A DNA stretch of 64,000 bases from assembly GCF_002260525.1 (NCBI RefSeq), contig NZ_MRYI01000007.1:168350-232349 (forward strand), written 5' to 3'. The notes under the pieces were generated by a model that saw nothing but the letters and a program-made list of their open reading frames with translations, ran no database searches and was not told where the DNA came from. The stretch comes from Hahella sp. CCB-MM4 (lineage in GTDB: Bacteria > Pseudomonadota > Gammaproteobacteria > Pseudomonadales > Oleiphilaceae). Below, one piece after another: positions 26,157 through 35,054 of this stretch (position 1 is its first letter; every line of letters starts with the position of its first letter). The translations under genes and the position numbers were made by a program.

Positions 26157-26930
26157 CTAATCGGATTCATACAGATGGTATTTATGTCTTAGCTTTGAAT
26201 AGAAGCCGGTTTGCTTAAGATTCAAAAACGATTGTGCAAAATTCTCTGCCAAGGTCTCCCGATGCCTTGCTTTTGAGAAGCCGATATAGACGTCGGTGTC
26301 GGCTATATAGGGTTTTACGACCTCAAAGCTGTCAATATTTATTGGAGTCTGAAGCTTAAGATAATCAAGTTGGCCGAAATTGATACTTAATGCGGCAACG
26401 GCATTTCGGTCATTGGCAATTTCCCGAAGGACATTGTCGATTCCGCTGATCTCAACCCTGTTGGTGAATGGGTAAGTATCAAAGTGATTGCCGAACTTAA
26501 ACCCTAAAGGCACGACAACCCGTTGATTTTTGACAGAATCCAGATTCCCATTAAATGGAAATCGGGCGTCGGCGAGCCGATTTCTGATAAATGCCAGGTG
26601 AGAAACAGATAAGATATTCTGCGGATGAAAAATCGTGTAATGGCTGCGGGCTTCTGTCTTGGACATGAACGTGACAGCATCAACATTGCCTTTCTCAAGC
26701 TGTCGAAGTGCACGTTTCCAGGGGAGATTGACAAATTCTACACGGTGGCCGAGATCAGCAAGCACCCGGCTGACGAGCTCTATATGAAAGCCGGTAAGCT
26801 GGCCGTTTTCAACGTATTCCATTGGCGGGTAGTTTTCATCTCCCCGGGCCACCTTGATTGGCTCCTCTAGAGCGTCAACACAACGGCTGGTAATAGATAA
26901 GACAAGCACGAAGAACAGTTTGTACTTCAT
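26157..26930 (-). CDS. Periplasmic substrate-binding protein, SBP_bac_3-like
   Basis: A 257-residue protein with a signal peptide (hydrophobic residues 3-20, cleavage near VDA-LEEP). Family blocks include YPPMEYVENGQLTGFHIELV, LPWKRALRQLEKGNVDAV and FMSKTEARSHYTIF. The ATG at 26930 is preferred over a GTG four codons earlier. It is an orphan: no permease or ATPase gene is nearby. It differs clearly from the pair at 1-5 kb, so it is a separate copy of the family. Confidence 0.85.
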   Translation of the reverse strand: MKYKLFFVLVLSITSRCVDALEEPIKVARGDENYPPMEYVENGQLTGFHIELVSRVLADLGHRVEFVNLPWKRALRQLEKGNVDAVTFMSKTEARSHYTIFHPQNILSVSHLAFIRNRLADARFPFNGNLDSVKNQRVVVPLGFKFGNHFDTYPFTNRVEISGIDNVLREIANDRNAVAALSINFGQLDYLKLQTPINIDSFEVVKPYIADTDVYIGFSKARHRETLAENFAQSFLNLKQTGFYSKLRHKYHLYESD

Positions 26931-27024
26931 ATCCAAGTGCACTTAATACTGAGTCATATAGAAAAGATAGTCGCCAATCGGGTTCTGCTCAATAGGTATG
27001 ATGAGAATATGTTGGCTTTCGCGG

Positions 27025-27054
27025 AATCGTACCAATCACTAGACTGATACGATT
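27025..27054. promoter_or_regulatory. Imperfect dyad upstream of the binding-protein gene
   Basis: AATCGTACCA and TGATACGATT face each other around a central ACTAG (27025-27054). An operator role is possible but unproven. Confidence 0.3.
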
Positions 27055-27104
27055 TGGCGGAAGGTTGAAAATGTTCGAATCGTGCTCAGAATTGAGTGTT
27101 TTGG

Positions 27105-27848
27105 CTAAGCCAGCAGCGCCTGCTCAATCTGCTGCAGATAATTATCTGGCATTGCCGGGTAGTTCCAGATAAAGAGGCCGCCAATACCTTTGCTGGTCAC
27201 CTGATTGAGGAAGTAATCGAGGTTTTCCTGATTCAATCCCGCAGGTGTCAGAGCCAGTATGACCTGTTTTGCCGGCACTCCGTTGGCTATTGTGCGATCA
27301 ATGGCTGGCCCGACATTCGCTTCAATGTCGCTCATGCTCCACATACTCGCGGCGTAGCACATGAGACAAAACCTGTTGACAGTTCCTGACTGCGCGATGG
27401 TTTTGACGGCCTGGTTAATGCTATTACCCAGGCTGGACGCGCCGGGATTGTTGTAGTCCCATCCAGCGAGAAATGTGTAACTGCATTCCTTGTTAATCGA
27501 TTTCAATTTACTCATTGTTTCCACCAGCATGCCAACATTCATGCTGCACTCGTCGTCGAAATCCACTCCAGCCCAGTTCCCTTTGTCTGTAGCCTGCACG
27601 ATTTCGGCCACGCTTGCCGGGCTCTGGGGCATATGGTCGGGTGTACATCCACCACCACCGTAGGTCCACATCACTTTACCGGAGGCGGAGGGCGCCTTGG
27701 TGGTGTTGGGGCTCCAGCCAGGCGACTGCGGGGTCCCCGTGGTCAGGCCCGATAAATTGGTGACCATGCCATACATCGTATAAGAAAAGGAATCAGGAGA
27801 AGTGTCTGAAGGGCGTTGGGTCCAGCCGCCGATAATATATCCGCTCAT
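27105..27848 (-). CDS. Short GH18-like (chitinase-fold) protein
   Basis: A 247-residue protein. The catalytic signature of GH18 is visible as DFDDE (Asp96-x-Asp98-x-Glu100, in GVDFDDECS), with VMWTYGGGG about 35 residues earlier and the strand GLFIWNYPAMPD near the end, as in (beta/alpha)8 chitinases. It is shorter than a typical chitinase and has no signal peptide or chitin-binding module. It might act on internal chito-oligosaccharides, be exported without a signal, or be a lectin-like homologue. The Glu appears intact. Confidence 0.65.
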   Translation of the reverse strand: MSGYIIGGWTQRPSDTSPDSFSYTMYGMVTNLSGLTTGTPQSPGWSPNTTKAPSASGKVMWTYGGGGCTPDHMPQSPASVAEIVQATDKGNWAGVDFDDECSMNVGMLVETMSKLKSINKECSYTFLAGWDYNNPGASSLGNSINQAVKTIAQSGTVNRFCLMCYAASMWSMSDIEANVGPAIDRTIANGVPAKQVILALTPAGLNQENLDYFLNQVTSKGIGGLFIWNYPAMPDNYLQQIEQALLA

Positions 27849-27943
27849 AGCAATTTCCTTATTTGTCAGAGAGGAAAGGTCCTCATCAGAAAGCTTAGTT
27901 CAAAACACGAGGACTGGCAGTTGGTGAGGAATACCTTTAATGG

Positions 27944-28159
27944 CTATTCTGTTTCATCCGGCACATACTCGAGCACGTCCCCAGGCTGGCAATCCAATAC
28001 CTGGCAAATACGCTCAAGTGTTGAAAATCGCACCCCCTTAACCTTGCCAGTGCGCAATAACGATAAGTTTTGCTCGGTAACACCCACAGCGTTAGCCAGC
28101 TCTTTTCCGCGAATTTTTCTTTTGGCCAGCATTACGTCCAGATTAACGACAATAGGCAT
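27944..28159 (-). CDS. XRE/Cro-type small helix-turn-helix regulator
   Basis: A 71-residue protein: MLAKRKIRGKELANAVGV, TEQNLSLLRTGKVKGVRFS and LERICQVLDCQPGDVLEYV form the five-helix Cro/CI-type domain typical of YozG-like regulators. It follows the DUF2975 gene by nine bases, the usual pairing for this family. Confidence 0.85.
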   Translation of the reverse strand: MPIVVNLDVMLAKRKIRGKELANAVGVTEQNLSLLRTGKVKGVRFSTLERICQVLDCQPGDVLEYVPDETE

Positions 28160-28168
28160 ACAGGCACC

Positions 28169-28690
28169 TTAAACGAATTGCTTGTTTTCACTCTCAAGGT
28201 TGCTTCCCTTGACAAGAAGGTCGCTCATCACCCACAAAATCATAGCCAAGGCGATGACTTTTACCTCGTCACTGCCAAAGGATACAGAAAGCATTCTTTC
28301 GCCAGCGGGGTGATTCATAGACAGCAGAACGCTGGATAATCCCATGTGTAGCGGTTTGGCGAGAGCCTGGATGAATAAGAAGATCGAGAACAGTCTCAGG
28401 TCATGACTATTGTCTTGGTTAAAAAGCTCTCCTCTGGCAAAGTTCGCGAATGCACGACGAAGGAAAAACAAGCCTCCAAGGCCAATAGCGACATATATCA
28501 TCGTCAGCGCCCAAAAGCCGTACCATTGTGATGATTCGACACTTTGCCATTGTATGGGCAAATCCAGTGTGTACTTAGCCAGGGACGCAAAAGCATCTAT
28601 GTTGACAAGGAAATATAGGGCGATGAGAGGAGTCAGAACAAATAGCGTCAGACAACCCCAGGCGATCAGCGAAGAAAAATGCTTGGTCAT
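28169..28690 (-). CDS. DUF2975 membrane protein
   Basis: A 173-residue protein with four hydrophobic segments (about 8-30, 55-75, 100-118, 140-160). FFLRRAFANFARGELFN in the middle is a hallmark of the DUF2975 family. Such proteins are regularly encoded with a small XRE regulator, as here. The function is unknown. Confidence 0.78.
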   Translation of the reverse strand: MTKHFSSLIAWGCLTLFVLTPLIALYFLVNIDAFASLAKYTLDLPIQWQSVESSQWYGFWALTMIYVAIGLGGLFFLRRAFANFARGELFNQDNSHDLRLFSIFLFIQALAKPLHMGLSSVLLSMNHPAGERMLSVSFGSDEVKVIALAMILWVMSDLLVKGSNLESENKQFV

Positions 28691-28970
28691 ACTAAATCCC
28701 TGTAATTATTGATTGAGGGTAATAAATTATTGTTTTACTTTAATTTCGTCAAGACAATATTTTAGAGGTCAGGGAGTTATAGTGCGCGGAAAAATGGGAA
28801 GGTCTTCCATGGCTAGCTTTGCCGGTGCAATGTGGTGATAGGCTGTAGCGATCAAAAGTTGGCGAACTGAAGCTTTAATATCAACGACATACGTAACATG
28901 ATAAACTGTATGGCCTTAAAAAATGCCCCGGGAAAGGGCGCTAATGTTGATTTGTATTAAAGAGGACTTT

Positions 28971-29666
28971 ATGCGGAAACTTCTTCTAGCAATGGGCTTT
29001 GTCTGTTCACCACTTAATGCTAACGCCGCTCTAATAACCAATACCTACGAGACTACTTTGGATTGGGTTGATTTTGAATCCTATTCATTTGATGCTGGTT
29101 CTACCCCTGACTTTCATAGCCTGGATGGCTTGAAGTTTGTCTGGAGTGTAACCTATGAGAGCACAGCCACTTCAGCTCATCAGTACTTGGTTGGGGAGAA
29201 TGGGCTTGACGAGCTGGGCAAGGGTGATGATGCGATCGTATCGGAGATAGGGCTGGATTTTTATGGAAACCTGTCCTACATGTCTGATGCTGTATTTGAT
29301 CTGAGCTCATTTCGTACAATTTTGAATGATTTTACGGCTGAGAATAATCTAACCACCGAATATACCGACTACCCGATAAATGGTTTTGAATCTTTTGGCT
29401 TTACATCTTTTTTTGCCGGAAATGAGAATGGCGATCTCTTTGCACTAAGAAACACTGACTGGTTTCGTTTTCAAGTAGATAATACCGGACCTACTGTTTG
29501 GGCGGGCGCCACCTATGAAGAAGGCTATCTTGATATCCGGGCCTCTAATGCCTTGATTTCCTCGGTCGCCTCGGAAATCGCAGTGCCGGGCCCATCGGCA
29601 TTAGGGCTGCTGGGAGTAGGGTTGGCTGGGCTGTTTTATACCCGCAGGAAAGCGAGTAAAGCTTGA
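28971..29666 (+). CDS. PEP-CTERM-type exported protein
   Basis: A 231-residue protein. A signal peptide covers residues 1-19 (KLLLAMGFV, cleavage near ANA-AL). The end has the sorting signature VPGPSALGLLGVGLAGLF followed by RRKASKA, i.e. a VP-x-P motif, a membrane helix and a basic tail, as in PEP-CTERM proteins processed by an exosortase. The body is acidic and low in Cys, as is usual for such exported proteins. The ATG at 28971 is favoured by AGAGGA just upstream. No exosortase gene is in this window. Confidence 0.78.
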   Translation: MRKLLLAMGFVCSPLNANAALITNTYETTLDWVDFESYSFDAGSTPDFHSLDGLKFVWSVTYESTATSAHQYLVGENGLDELGKGDDAIVSEIGLDFYGNLSYMSDAVFDLSSFRTILNDFTAENNLTTEYTDYPINGFESFGFTSFFAGNENGDLFALRNTDWFRFQVDNTGPTVWAGATYEEGYLDIRASNALISSVASEIAVPGPSALGLLGVGLAGLFYTRRKASKA

Positions 29667-30026
29667 GTTCGCTACCTGGTTTACTTGCCGCTTATCATGA
29701 ATAGATAAGCAAAGCATAGGACTTAACACGTTTGTAGAGAGTGTGCCTGTCCCATGTCACTCTCAATGCGCAGGCCTGGGGAGGTGCGGGTCTGCATATT
29801 TGACGAATTTCGCCTGAGCGCTGTATCAGTGCGCCTCAGATTCGTTTGTGCGGTGCAGTCGTCAGTTTTTCTAAACTAAAATGCCAATCGGATAAAGGCC
29901 TCCTTTGCCTGGAAACTTCCTGAACCATTACAATGCTGGCATCCCGGTCTAGCGTTTAGTGATGCCATATGTTGCGTATATTCTGCACAATACTCAGCTG
30001 GAAAGTTCCAAGGCTGATCGACAGCA
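29667..30026. other. Intergenic region with hairpins
   Basis: About 360 bp. GCTTATC/GATAAGC (29690-29710) is a short stem-loop near the PEP-CTERM gene end. An imperfect long dyad spans 29803-29845 (ACGAAT, CTGAGCGC, GCGC, CTCAG, ATTCGT). No gene is seen. Confidence 0.4.
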
Positions 30027-30965
30027 ATGGGAATTAACGATCGATTTATCAGCTATTTAATTGATTATGAAATTTTGATGACTTCCTTTCCCGAAATCGA
30101 ATTCAAAGAGACGGCCATACCAGAGGTTGGTTTTGAGGTTATTGATCTCAATAGCCTGTACCAAATGGCAGATCAGGGGGCACTCCCCATGTTAGGGAAG
30201 GTTCACAGAATCAATTTTTATAATCTGATAATTTTTTCGAATGGGAAAGGGCGTCATTTAGTTGATTTCAGCCGATTGCCTGTCGAAAGAGGAAGTGTCA
30301 TTTTTATCAATAAAGGGCAAATTCACCGATTTGATACATCGAGTCGCCCTGGTGGCAAGTTAGTGGTATTTACAGATGACTACATAAGAAAAGTCATGGC
30401 TGCGACTGACTTGCACTTGTTTTCTTCCTCGCACTTTTTGTCTTCCTATCTGCCGAGTTTTAAATTGAATCACACCGCAGTCCAGTCTCTCCTGAATCTC
30501 ATTGATCTCGTAACCGAGGAGTATCACAACAACCAACCTAATATCCCCTACCTTCAGACACTATTTCAGGCCATGTTGATCAAAGTAGGCGAGGCCAGTC
30601 CAAGTCATAGAGGAAAGGTTGTGAGCCAATACCACAGCCATTGTTTTGAACGCTTCATGAAATTGTTGCAAGAGCAGTTCACAGTCAATCGCGATGCTCA
30701 TCAATATGCGAGCATGATTGGTACAACCTACAAAACGCTGAACATCATTTGCAAAACAATGACAGGCAGGACAGTAAAACAGCTCATCGATGCCCAGACC
30801 ATTCTTGAGGCTAAGCGACAGTTGGTTCTAAGCGGTACTCAAGTCCAACAGATTGCCCAGGGGCTGGGGTTTGAGGAGAGCAGCAATTTTGTTAAGTATT
30901 TTAAGAAGCATGCTCATATGACGCCGGCCCAGTTTCGAAAACATCACGAAGGCGGGCAAGGGTGA
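30027..30965 (+). CDS. AraC-family transcriptional regulator
   Basis: A 312-residue regulator. The N-terminal domain (about 20-190) has a cupin-like arm (GRHLVDFSRLPVERGSVIFI). Residues 210-305 hold the two helix-turn-helix units (HQYASMIGTTYKTLNIICK and VQQIAQGLGFEESSNFVKYFKKH). The start is uncertain: no clear ribosome-binding site is seen before the ATG at 30027 or the next at 30078. It lies just before, and probably controls, the double SnoaL gene. Confidence 0.82.
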   Translation: MGINDRFISYLIDYEILMTSFPEIEFKETAIPEVGFEVIDLNSLYQMADQGALPMLGKVHRINFYNLIIFSNGKGRHLVDFSRLPVERGSVIFINKGQIHRFDTSSRPGGKLVVFTDDYIRKVMAATDLHLFSSSHFLSSYLPSFKLNHTAVQSLLNLIDLVTEEYHNNQPNIPYLQTLFQAMLIKVGEASPSHRGKVVSQYHSHCFERFMKLLQEQFTVNRDAHQYASMIGTTYKTLNIICKTMTGRTVKQLIDAQTILEAKRQLVLSGTQVQQIAQGLGFEESSNFVKYFKKHAHMTPAQFRKHHEGGQG

Positions 30966-31090
30966 TACATAAGGCGTTGATGGTGGGGCAGCTCACTGAG
31001 TTTGATTTTTACCATTTATAGTCCGGCTTTCACCTGCTCGTACCAGATGCCTCTATCTATCATGGTTCCACTTAGATAGAGGACCACTTA

Positions 31091-31975
31091 ATGAAGAAAC
31101 AAATACTGAACACCCTGCTGGTATCAGCATTGTCTATGGCTGTCTGTTCACATTCTTGGGCGGATTCCAGCGCAACAGATCAACTCTCTAATAAAGATAA
31201 AGCCATCGCATTGCTGAATTCGATTGAAACTGGAGATCGCGAGGCTGTTGGTTATGTGAACCCAATAAAATACATTCAGCATAATCTGTCTGTTGCTGAT
31301 GGCCTGGCGGGGTTTGGTGAGCTTATGAAAGCATTGCCTAAAGGTAGTGCAAAGGTTGAAGTCATCAGGGCGCTTGAGGATGGCAATTTTGTTGTTACCC
31401 AAACGGATTACAATTTTTCTGGTCCCAAGGTTGGGTTTGATGTTTTCAGATTCGAAAACGGTTTGATCGTAGAGCACTGGGATAACCTGACCATTAAGTC
31501 TGACACACCTAACCCGAGTGGTCATACTCAGCTGGATGGAGCCAGGGAGATCATGGATCAGGATAAGACCTGCGCCAACAAAGCAATCGTGGAAAGGTTT
31601 ATTGATACTGTTCTGGTTAAAGGGAAGTTCGAGCAGATAGGCGAGTTCTTTGATGGTGACAACTACTTGCAGCATAACACTCAAGTGGCAGACGGCCTGT
31701 CAGGTCTAAACAATGCCATTGAGTTTATGAAGAGCCAGGGAATAAAGATGGAGTACTTGGTCAATCACCGTGTGATGGGGGAAGGGAATTTCGTACTGGC
31801 GATAAGCGAAGGTAAATTGGCCGGAGAATCTACCTCATTTTATGACCTTTTCCGGATTGAGAACGGCAAAATTGCTGAGCATTGGGATGTCGTGGAATCT
31901 ATTTTGCCAAAGGGGCTATGGAAGAACGAAAATGGCAAGTTTGGCAACTTGCAAAACTTTGGCAATGGTTGCTAA
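31091..31975 (+). CDS. Secreted protein with two SnoaL-like domains
   Basis: A 294-residue protein with a signal peptide (cleavage near WAD-SS, residue 25). Two homologous NTF2/SnoaL-like units follow: about residues 35-140 (YIQHNLSVADGLAGF, FRFENGLIVEHWD) and about 160-270 (YLQHNTQVADGLSGL, FRIENGKIAEHWD). SnoaL-like domains are small alpha+beta cones that act as isomerases, cyclases, hydratases or as ligand-binding modules. Here no catalytic residue can be named. GAGGA precedes the ATG. Confidence 0.8.
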   Translation: MKKQILNTLLVSALSMAVCSHSWADSSATDQLSNKDKAIALLNSIETGDREAVGYVNPIKYIQHNLSVADGLAGFGELMKALPKGSAKVEVIRALEDGNFVVTQTDYNFSGPKVGFDVFRFENGLIVEHWDNLTIKSDTPNPSGHTQLDGAREIMDQDKTCANKAIVERFIDTVLVKGKFEQIGEFFDGDNYLQHNTQVADGLSGLNNAIEFMKSQGIKMEYLVNHRVMGEGNFVLAISEGKLAGESTSFYDLFRIENGKIAEHWDVVESILPKGLWKNENGKFGNLQNFGNGC

Positions 31976-31999
31976 AGATCAAATGGTTGCTAAAGATCA
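31964..31999. repeat. 18-bp exact tandem duplication spanning the stop codon
   Basis: AATGGTTGCTAAAGATCA occurs twice in a row (31964 and 31982). The first copy contains the stop codon TAA of the SnoaL gene. Confidence 0.75.
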
Positions 32000-32015
32000 A
32001 TAGTACAAGCTAGCG

Positions 32016-32037
32016 ATCATCCTGAGTCCAGGATGAT
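32016..32037. terminator. 9-bp stem-loop between convergent genes
   Basis: ATCATCCTG (32016-32024) and CAGGATGAT (32029-32037) enclose a 4-base loop. It lies between two convergent genes and could terminate either. Confidence 0.6.
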
Positions 32038-32119
32038 TGACGGGATACCTGCAACAAGTCGAATTTTACCTGTCTTACCCATAATAACTTACAGTCAGGT
32101 ATCCCTTTGCCCTTCATTC

Positions 32120-34642
32120 TTACGGCGCTACAGCTTTATCATCCAAACGAACAAAAGCAGCCTTGGACGGTTTGCCCTGTGTGTCCACATAAAACATCAT
32201 GTAGAAAGCCGGAGGAATATTGGCTTTTACGAATTCCGGAGTTTGGAAACTGATGACACAGCTTGATTTGGCGCAGGTTTTCTTATCAAAAGGAATGCTG
32301 ATGAATTTATGGCCCTGATCCCAATCGTGAGTAAAGGAAGGCAGTTTAATTAACACCAATTCATCATTCTGTTTGTGTTCCTTCGGCAGATCGTTGACCT
32401 CAACTTCGTAGGATTGGCGGCTTTGCAGAAGATAGTAATTTTGCTTTCCAATGGTTTGTTGAAACGTTGTTCCAGGTTTGGCTTTGGATGTTTGCTTTAT
32501 TGTCTCTATTTGAGGCCGGTAATCACCACCGATAAAGAGATATGGGGGATTGAATATTTCTGCAGTCCAATTCTCTGTGGGTGTGTCGAGCATTCCCTTT
32601 TGGACTTCTGCCATCTGGCCGTCCTGGAAGAAGTACATTTTTATATTGACTAAATCCAGGTTGGGCTTGCGCTGGCCTTTAGGGGCTTCTTTCTTACTTG
32701 AGGTAGGTTGAACGCCTTCCTTTGTGTTAACTGAGGCTCTGGCGCTATTGCCTCCTGAAGTCCAGACCCGTCCATCCGGTAGAAGCACCGCAGAGTTGTG
32801 GTACAGGCGAGGCTCTACGGCATCGGTCAGACGACGGCTGTGGTATTGGACAAACTCTCCTTTGTCATTGAATTCGGGGGTCATCAACACGGGGTAGTGA
32901 ATGGGCCCGTAAAAGTCATAGTTACCGCCATTGATCAGCAACACCTGGCGGGTGGGCAATACAATTGCGGCGCCCATGGTGCGATTGTCCTGGGCATGGT
33001 CGCCGAGGAAATTAGGTTCAATCTTCCATTGACCGCTCTTGTTATCACCATCGGGGTGAAAGGTCTCAAATTTTGTGCTCCCCAGACCACCGTGGAAGCG
33101 AGTGGCAATGATTTTTTCAGGAGTTGAAGAGTCCGATGAGTCATTGCTGAAGTCATAATCAGGATTTTCATCATCATGAAGGACAGTGATAAAAGAAGTG
33201 CTTGTGCCCGGAGACACGGGCTGGCCGCCCAGTATGCCCACCCCGTTGAAGTTGGGATCGAAGTAAGAGGTACCGTAAGAGGTAATAATATCGGGGCGGT
33301 CCGGACCGTGCTCAAAAGTCACTTTGGGGTGTTCAGCGTCGCCTTCAATATTTACCCAATAGGTGTTTTTTGTACGACGCATATAGGCGGTATCACTGGT
33401 GCGGAGGCTAACCCAGTCGCCTTCACGGCTTAGATAAATTCGATTGTTTGCCAATTGATAGTTGTTGGGGTAGAGCTTGAAGGCGTCGTATAAGTTGTCT
33501 TTCTGGCAGCGCTCATCACAAGTGCAGGGAGGTTTTAGTGTTGGGTCTGCATCGGGGTTGGTCGATATCCCCAGCGCATCAAAGTGCTCCATATCCTCGC
33601 AGACTGAAGGAGTGAAGGTTTTGTAGATACGAGTACTGAAAGGGCTGTTGGGCGTTTCCTTCACATCCACATTCTTCCAAGCGTTCTCGGGGTGGTCCGG
33701 ATTGAAACGATAGGGGTCGAAGAAATCGACGGTGCTGTTAATTTCAAATCGATAAGCGGTGACTTTTGGAGTTAAAAAGTAGTTGGTAAATCCGCTGAAT
33801 ATGCTGATGCGACCATCATTGAGGGGCACCAGGGACGGATACCAGCGCCCTACATCCATTTTTCCGGCAAATGTCCAGAGATAATGGGCGTCGTTTTTTT
33901 CAGGGACAACACTCCAGTCCACGGATTTCCAGTCCACCGTCAGCTCTTTGCGCCAGTCAAAAATGTAATTCGATTGAGCACCGGTACGATAGGGATAGTA
34001 GTATTCAGTACCGCCGACGAAGAGCACGTTCCCGTCGGGCAAATGAACATGTCCCGAGCAGAATAGATCATTGGCCAGAAAGGTATCTTTACCTTTCTCT
34101 GGCAAAGGTGAGGGAATTCGATAGAAGCTGTTTGCAACGGGGTCGTATATGGCGGTGTTATTTACTAAGCGATAATAATTGTCGTATTTGCTGTTTGCGA
34201 AGGGGTCTTCCCGGACATCAAAAAGCCCGGTGCCAGGGACTGGGTTCAGGGAATCCGGGAATCGGTCGACATCAAACTTGTTTCGCCAGCTGCTACCACT
34301 GGCCAGGAGAAGTTTACCTGACGGGAGTAGGGCGGAATGCACGGTTTGCATCCCCAGGATATTGTCGACTGCCGCCCCATCGGCTCTGGGATATACCGCC
34401 TCCCATCTGCCACAAACGCTGGCTTTATCCCGATTACTGAGTTGTGCCTCTTCTTTGCGGAGATTAATACCGCTGCCTTCGACAGGCGGATTAATGACCA
34501 AAGGAATGTTATTAACAAAATTGCTTTTGCAGAAGTCAGCAGGATATTCAATATCAACAGCTGCATAGGAGTTTTCAATGGCTGATCCCAAAGGCAGGGT
34601 CAGTATTGCAATAGATAAGAATCCCTTGTTGAATGCTCTCAT
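32120..34642 (-). CDS. Copper-radical oxidase, galactose/glyoxal oxidase family (GlxA-like)
   Basis: An 840-residue secreted protein with a signal peptide (residues 1-28, cleavage near YAA-VD). The copper-radical residues can be matched to galactose oxidase: Cys195 in DLFCSGH (crosslinked Cys), Tyr268 in GRWYPS, Tyr614-His615 in PRLYHNSAVLLPDGRV, and His772 in SFTHDWD. Kelch-like propeller blades lie between about residues 90 and 660 and a DUF1929-like beta domain at the end. Such enzymes oxidise alcohols or aldehydes with oxygen and release hydrogen peroxide. A longer frame upstream has no ribosome-binding site; the ATG at 34642 has GGGAGAG nearby. Confidence 0.85.
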   Translation of the reverse strand: MRAFNKGFLSIAILTLPLGSAIENSYAAVDIEYPADFCKSNFVNNIPLVINPPVEGSGINLRKEEAQLSNRDKASVCGRWEAVYPRADGAAVDNILGMQTVHSALLPSGKLLLASGSSWRNKFDVDRFPDSLNPVPGTGLFDVREDPFANSKYDNYYRLVNNTAIYDPVANSFYRIPSPLPEKGKDTFLANDLFCSGHVHLPDGNVLFVGGTEYYYPYRTGAQSNYIFDWRKELTVDWKSVDWSVVPEKNDAHYLWTFAGKMDVGRWYPSLVPLNDGRISIFSGFTNYFLTPKVTAYRFEINSTVDFFDPYRFNPDHPENAWKNVDVKETPNSPFSTRIYKTFTPSVCEDMEHFDALGISTNPDADPTLKPPCTCDERCQKDNLYDAFKLYPNNYQLANNRIYLSREGDWVSLRTSDTAYMRRTKNTYWVNIEGDAEHPKVTFEHGPDRPDIITSYGTSYFDPNFNGVGILGGQPVSPGTSTSFITVLHDDENPDYDFSNDSSDSSTPEKIIATRFHGGLGSTKFETFHPDGDNKSGQWKIEPNFLGDHAQDNRTMGAAIVLPTRQVLLINGGNYDFYGPIHYPVLMTPEFNDKGEFVQYHSRRLTDAVEPRLYHNSAVLLPDGRVWTSGGNSARASVNTKEGVQPTSSKKEAPKGQRKPNLDLVNIKMYFFQDGQMAEVQKGMLDTPTENWTAEIFNPPYLFIGGDYRPQIETIKQTSKAKPGTTFQQTIGKQNYYLLQSRQSYEVEVNDLPKEHKQNDELVLIKLPSFTHDWDQGHKFISIPFDKKTCAKSSCVISFQTPEFVKANIPPAFYMMFYVDTQGKPSKAAFVRLDDKAVAP

Positions 34643-34703
34643 TGTCTTTGACTCTCCCTGTGAATGAAGACAAATAGCGAATTCAAACTGCGTCTTAATC
34701 CTA

Positions 34704-34866
34704 AAGCCTGCTTGAACCTCAACAGACCCCAGAGTCACTCCCAGCTTTCTATGTGGCTGAAGGGATGGTGATTGCTGATGGCAAAGTGAAAGAGGCCTTA
34801 ACAGTATTAATGAATGTAGGACCAGCCTCGGATATTTACAAGAAAACGCAGCAAACACTTGCGTAG
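34704..34866 (+). pseudogene. Possible remnant of a lost gene
   Basis: A plus-strand frame reads SLLEPQQTPESLPAFYVAEG and goes on to VLMNVGPASDIYKKTQQTLA before a stop. It has no start codon with a ribosome-binding site. Composition looks like real protein, but no family is recognised, and chance is possible. Confidence 0.25.
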
Positions 34867-34990
34867 TTAAATGAAGAATGTCTCCCATATGAGCTTATTG
34901 CTATTCTGGAAAATAGCTATTACAAAGGCCGCTAAGTGAAGGCCGGCAAAAACTTTCAGTGGCAGCACAAATATACAAGCGCGGTTTTTC

Positions 34991-35018
34991 ATGATGGGGC
35001 ATGATGGGGCATGATGGG
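34991..35018. repeat. 10-bp tandem repeat
   Basis: ATGATGGGGC twice, then ATGATGGG (34991, 35001, 35011), in the leader of the threonine aldolase gene. Confidence 0.65.
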
Positions 35019-35054
35019 AAAAAATGAGAACCTACACAGGGCGAACAGTCTTTT

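Larger units (their letters stand above)
34643..35054. other. Divergent intergenic region with a coding-like fragment and tandem repeat
   Basis: About 410 bp between the copper-radical oxidase and the threonine aldolase. It contains an open frame (34704-34866, plus strand) that looks protein-coding but has no start, and a 10-bp repeat; both are listed. Confidence 0.4.

Noticed and set aside
33871..34440. Long antisense frame (189 codons) in the copper-radical oxidase gene
   Set aside because: It is antisense to a clearly conserved enzyme, and the sequence is Arg/Cys/Ser-rich as in shadow frames.
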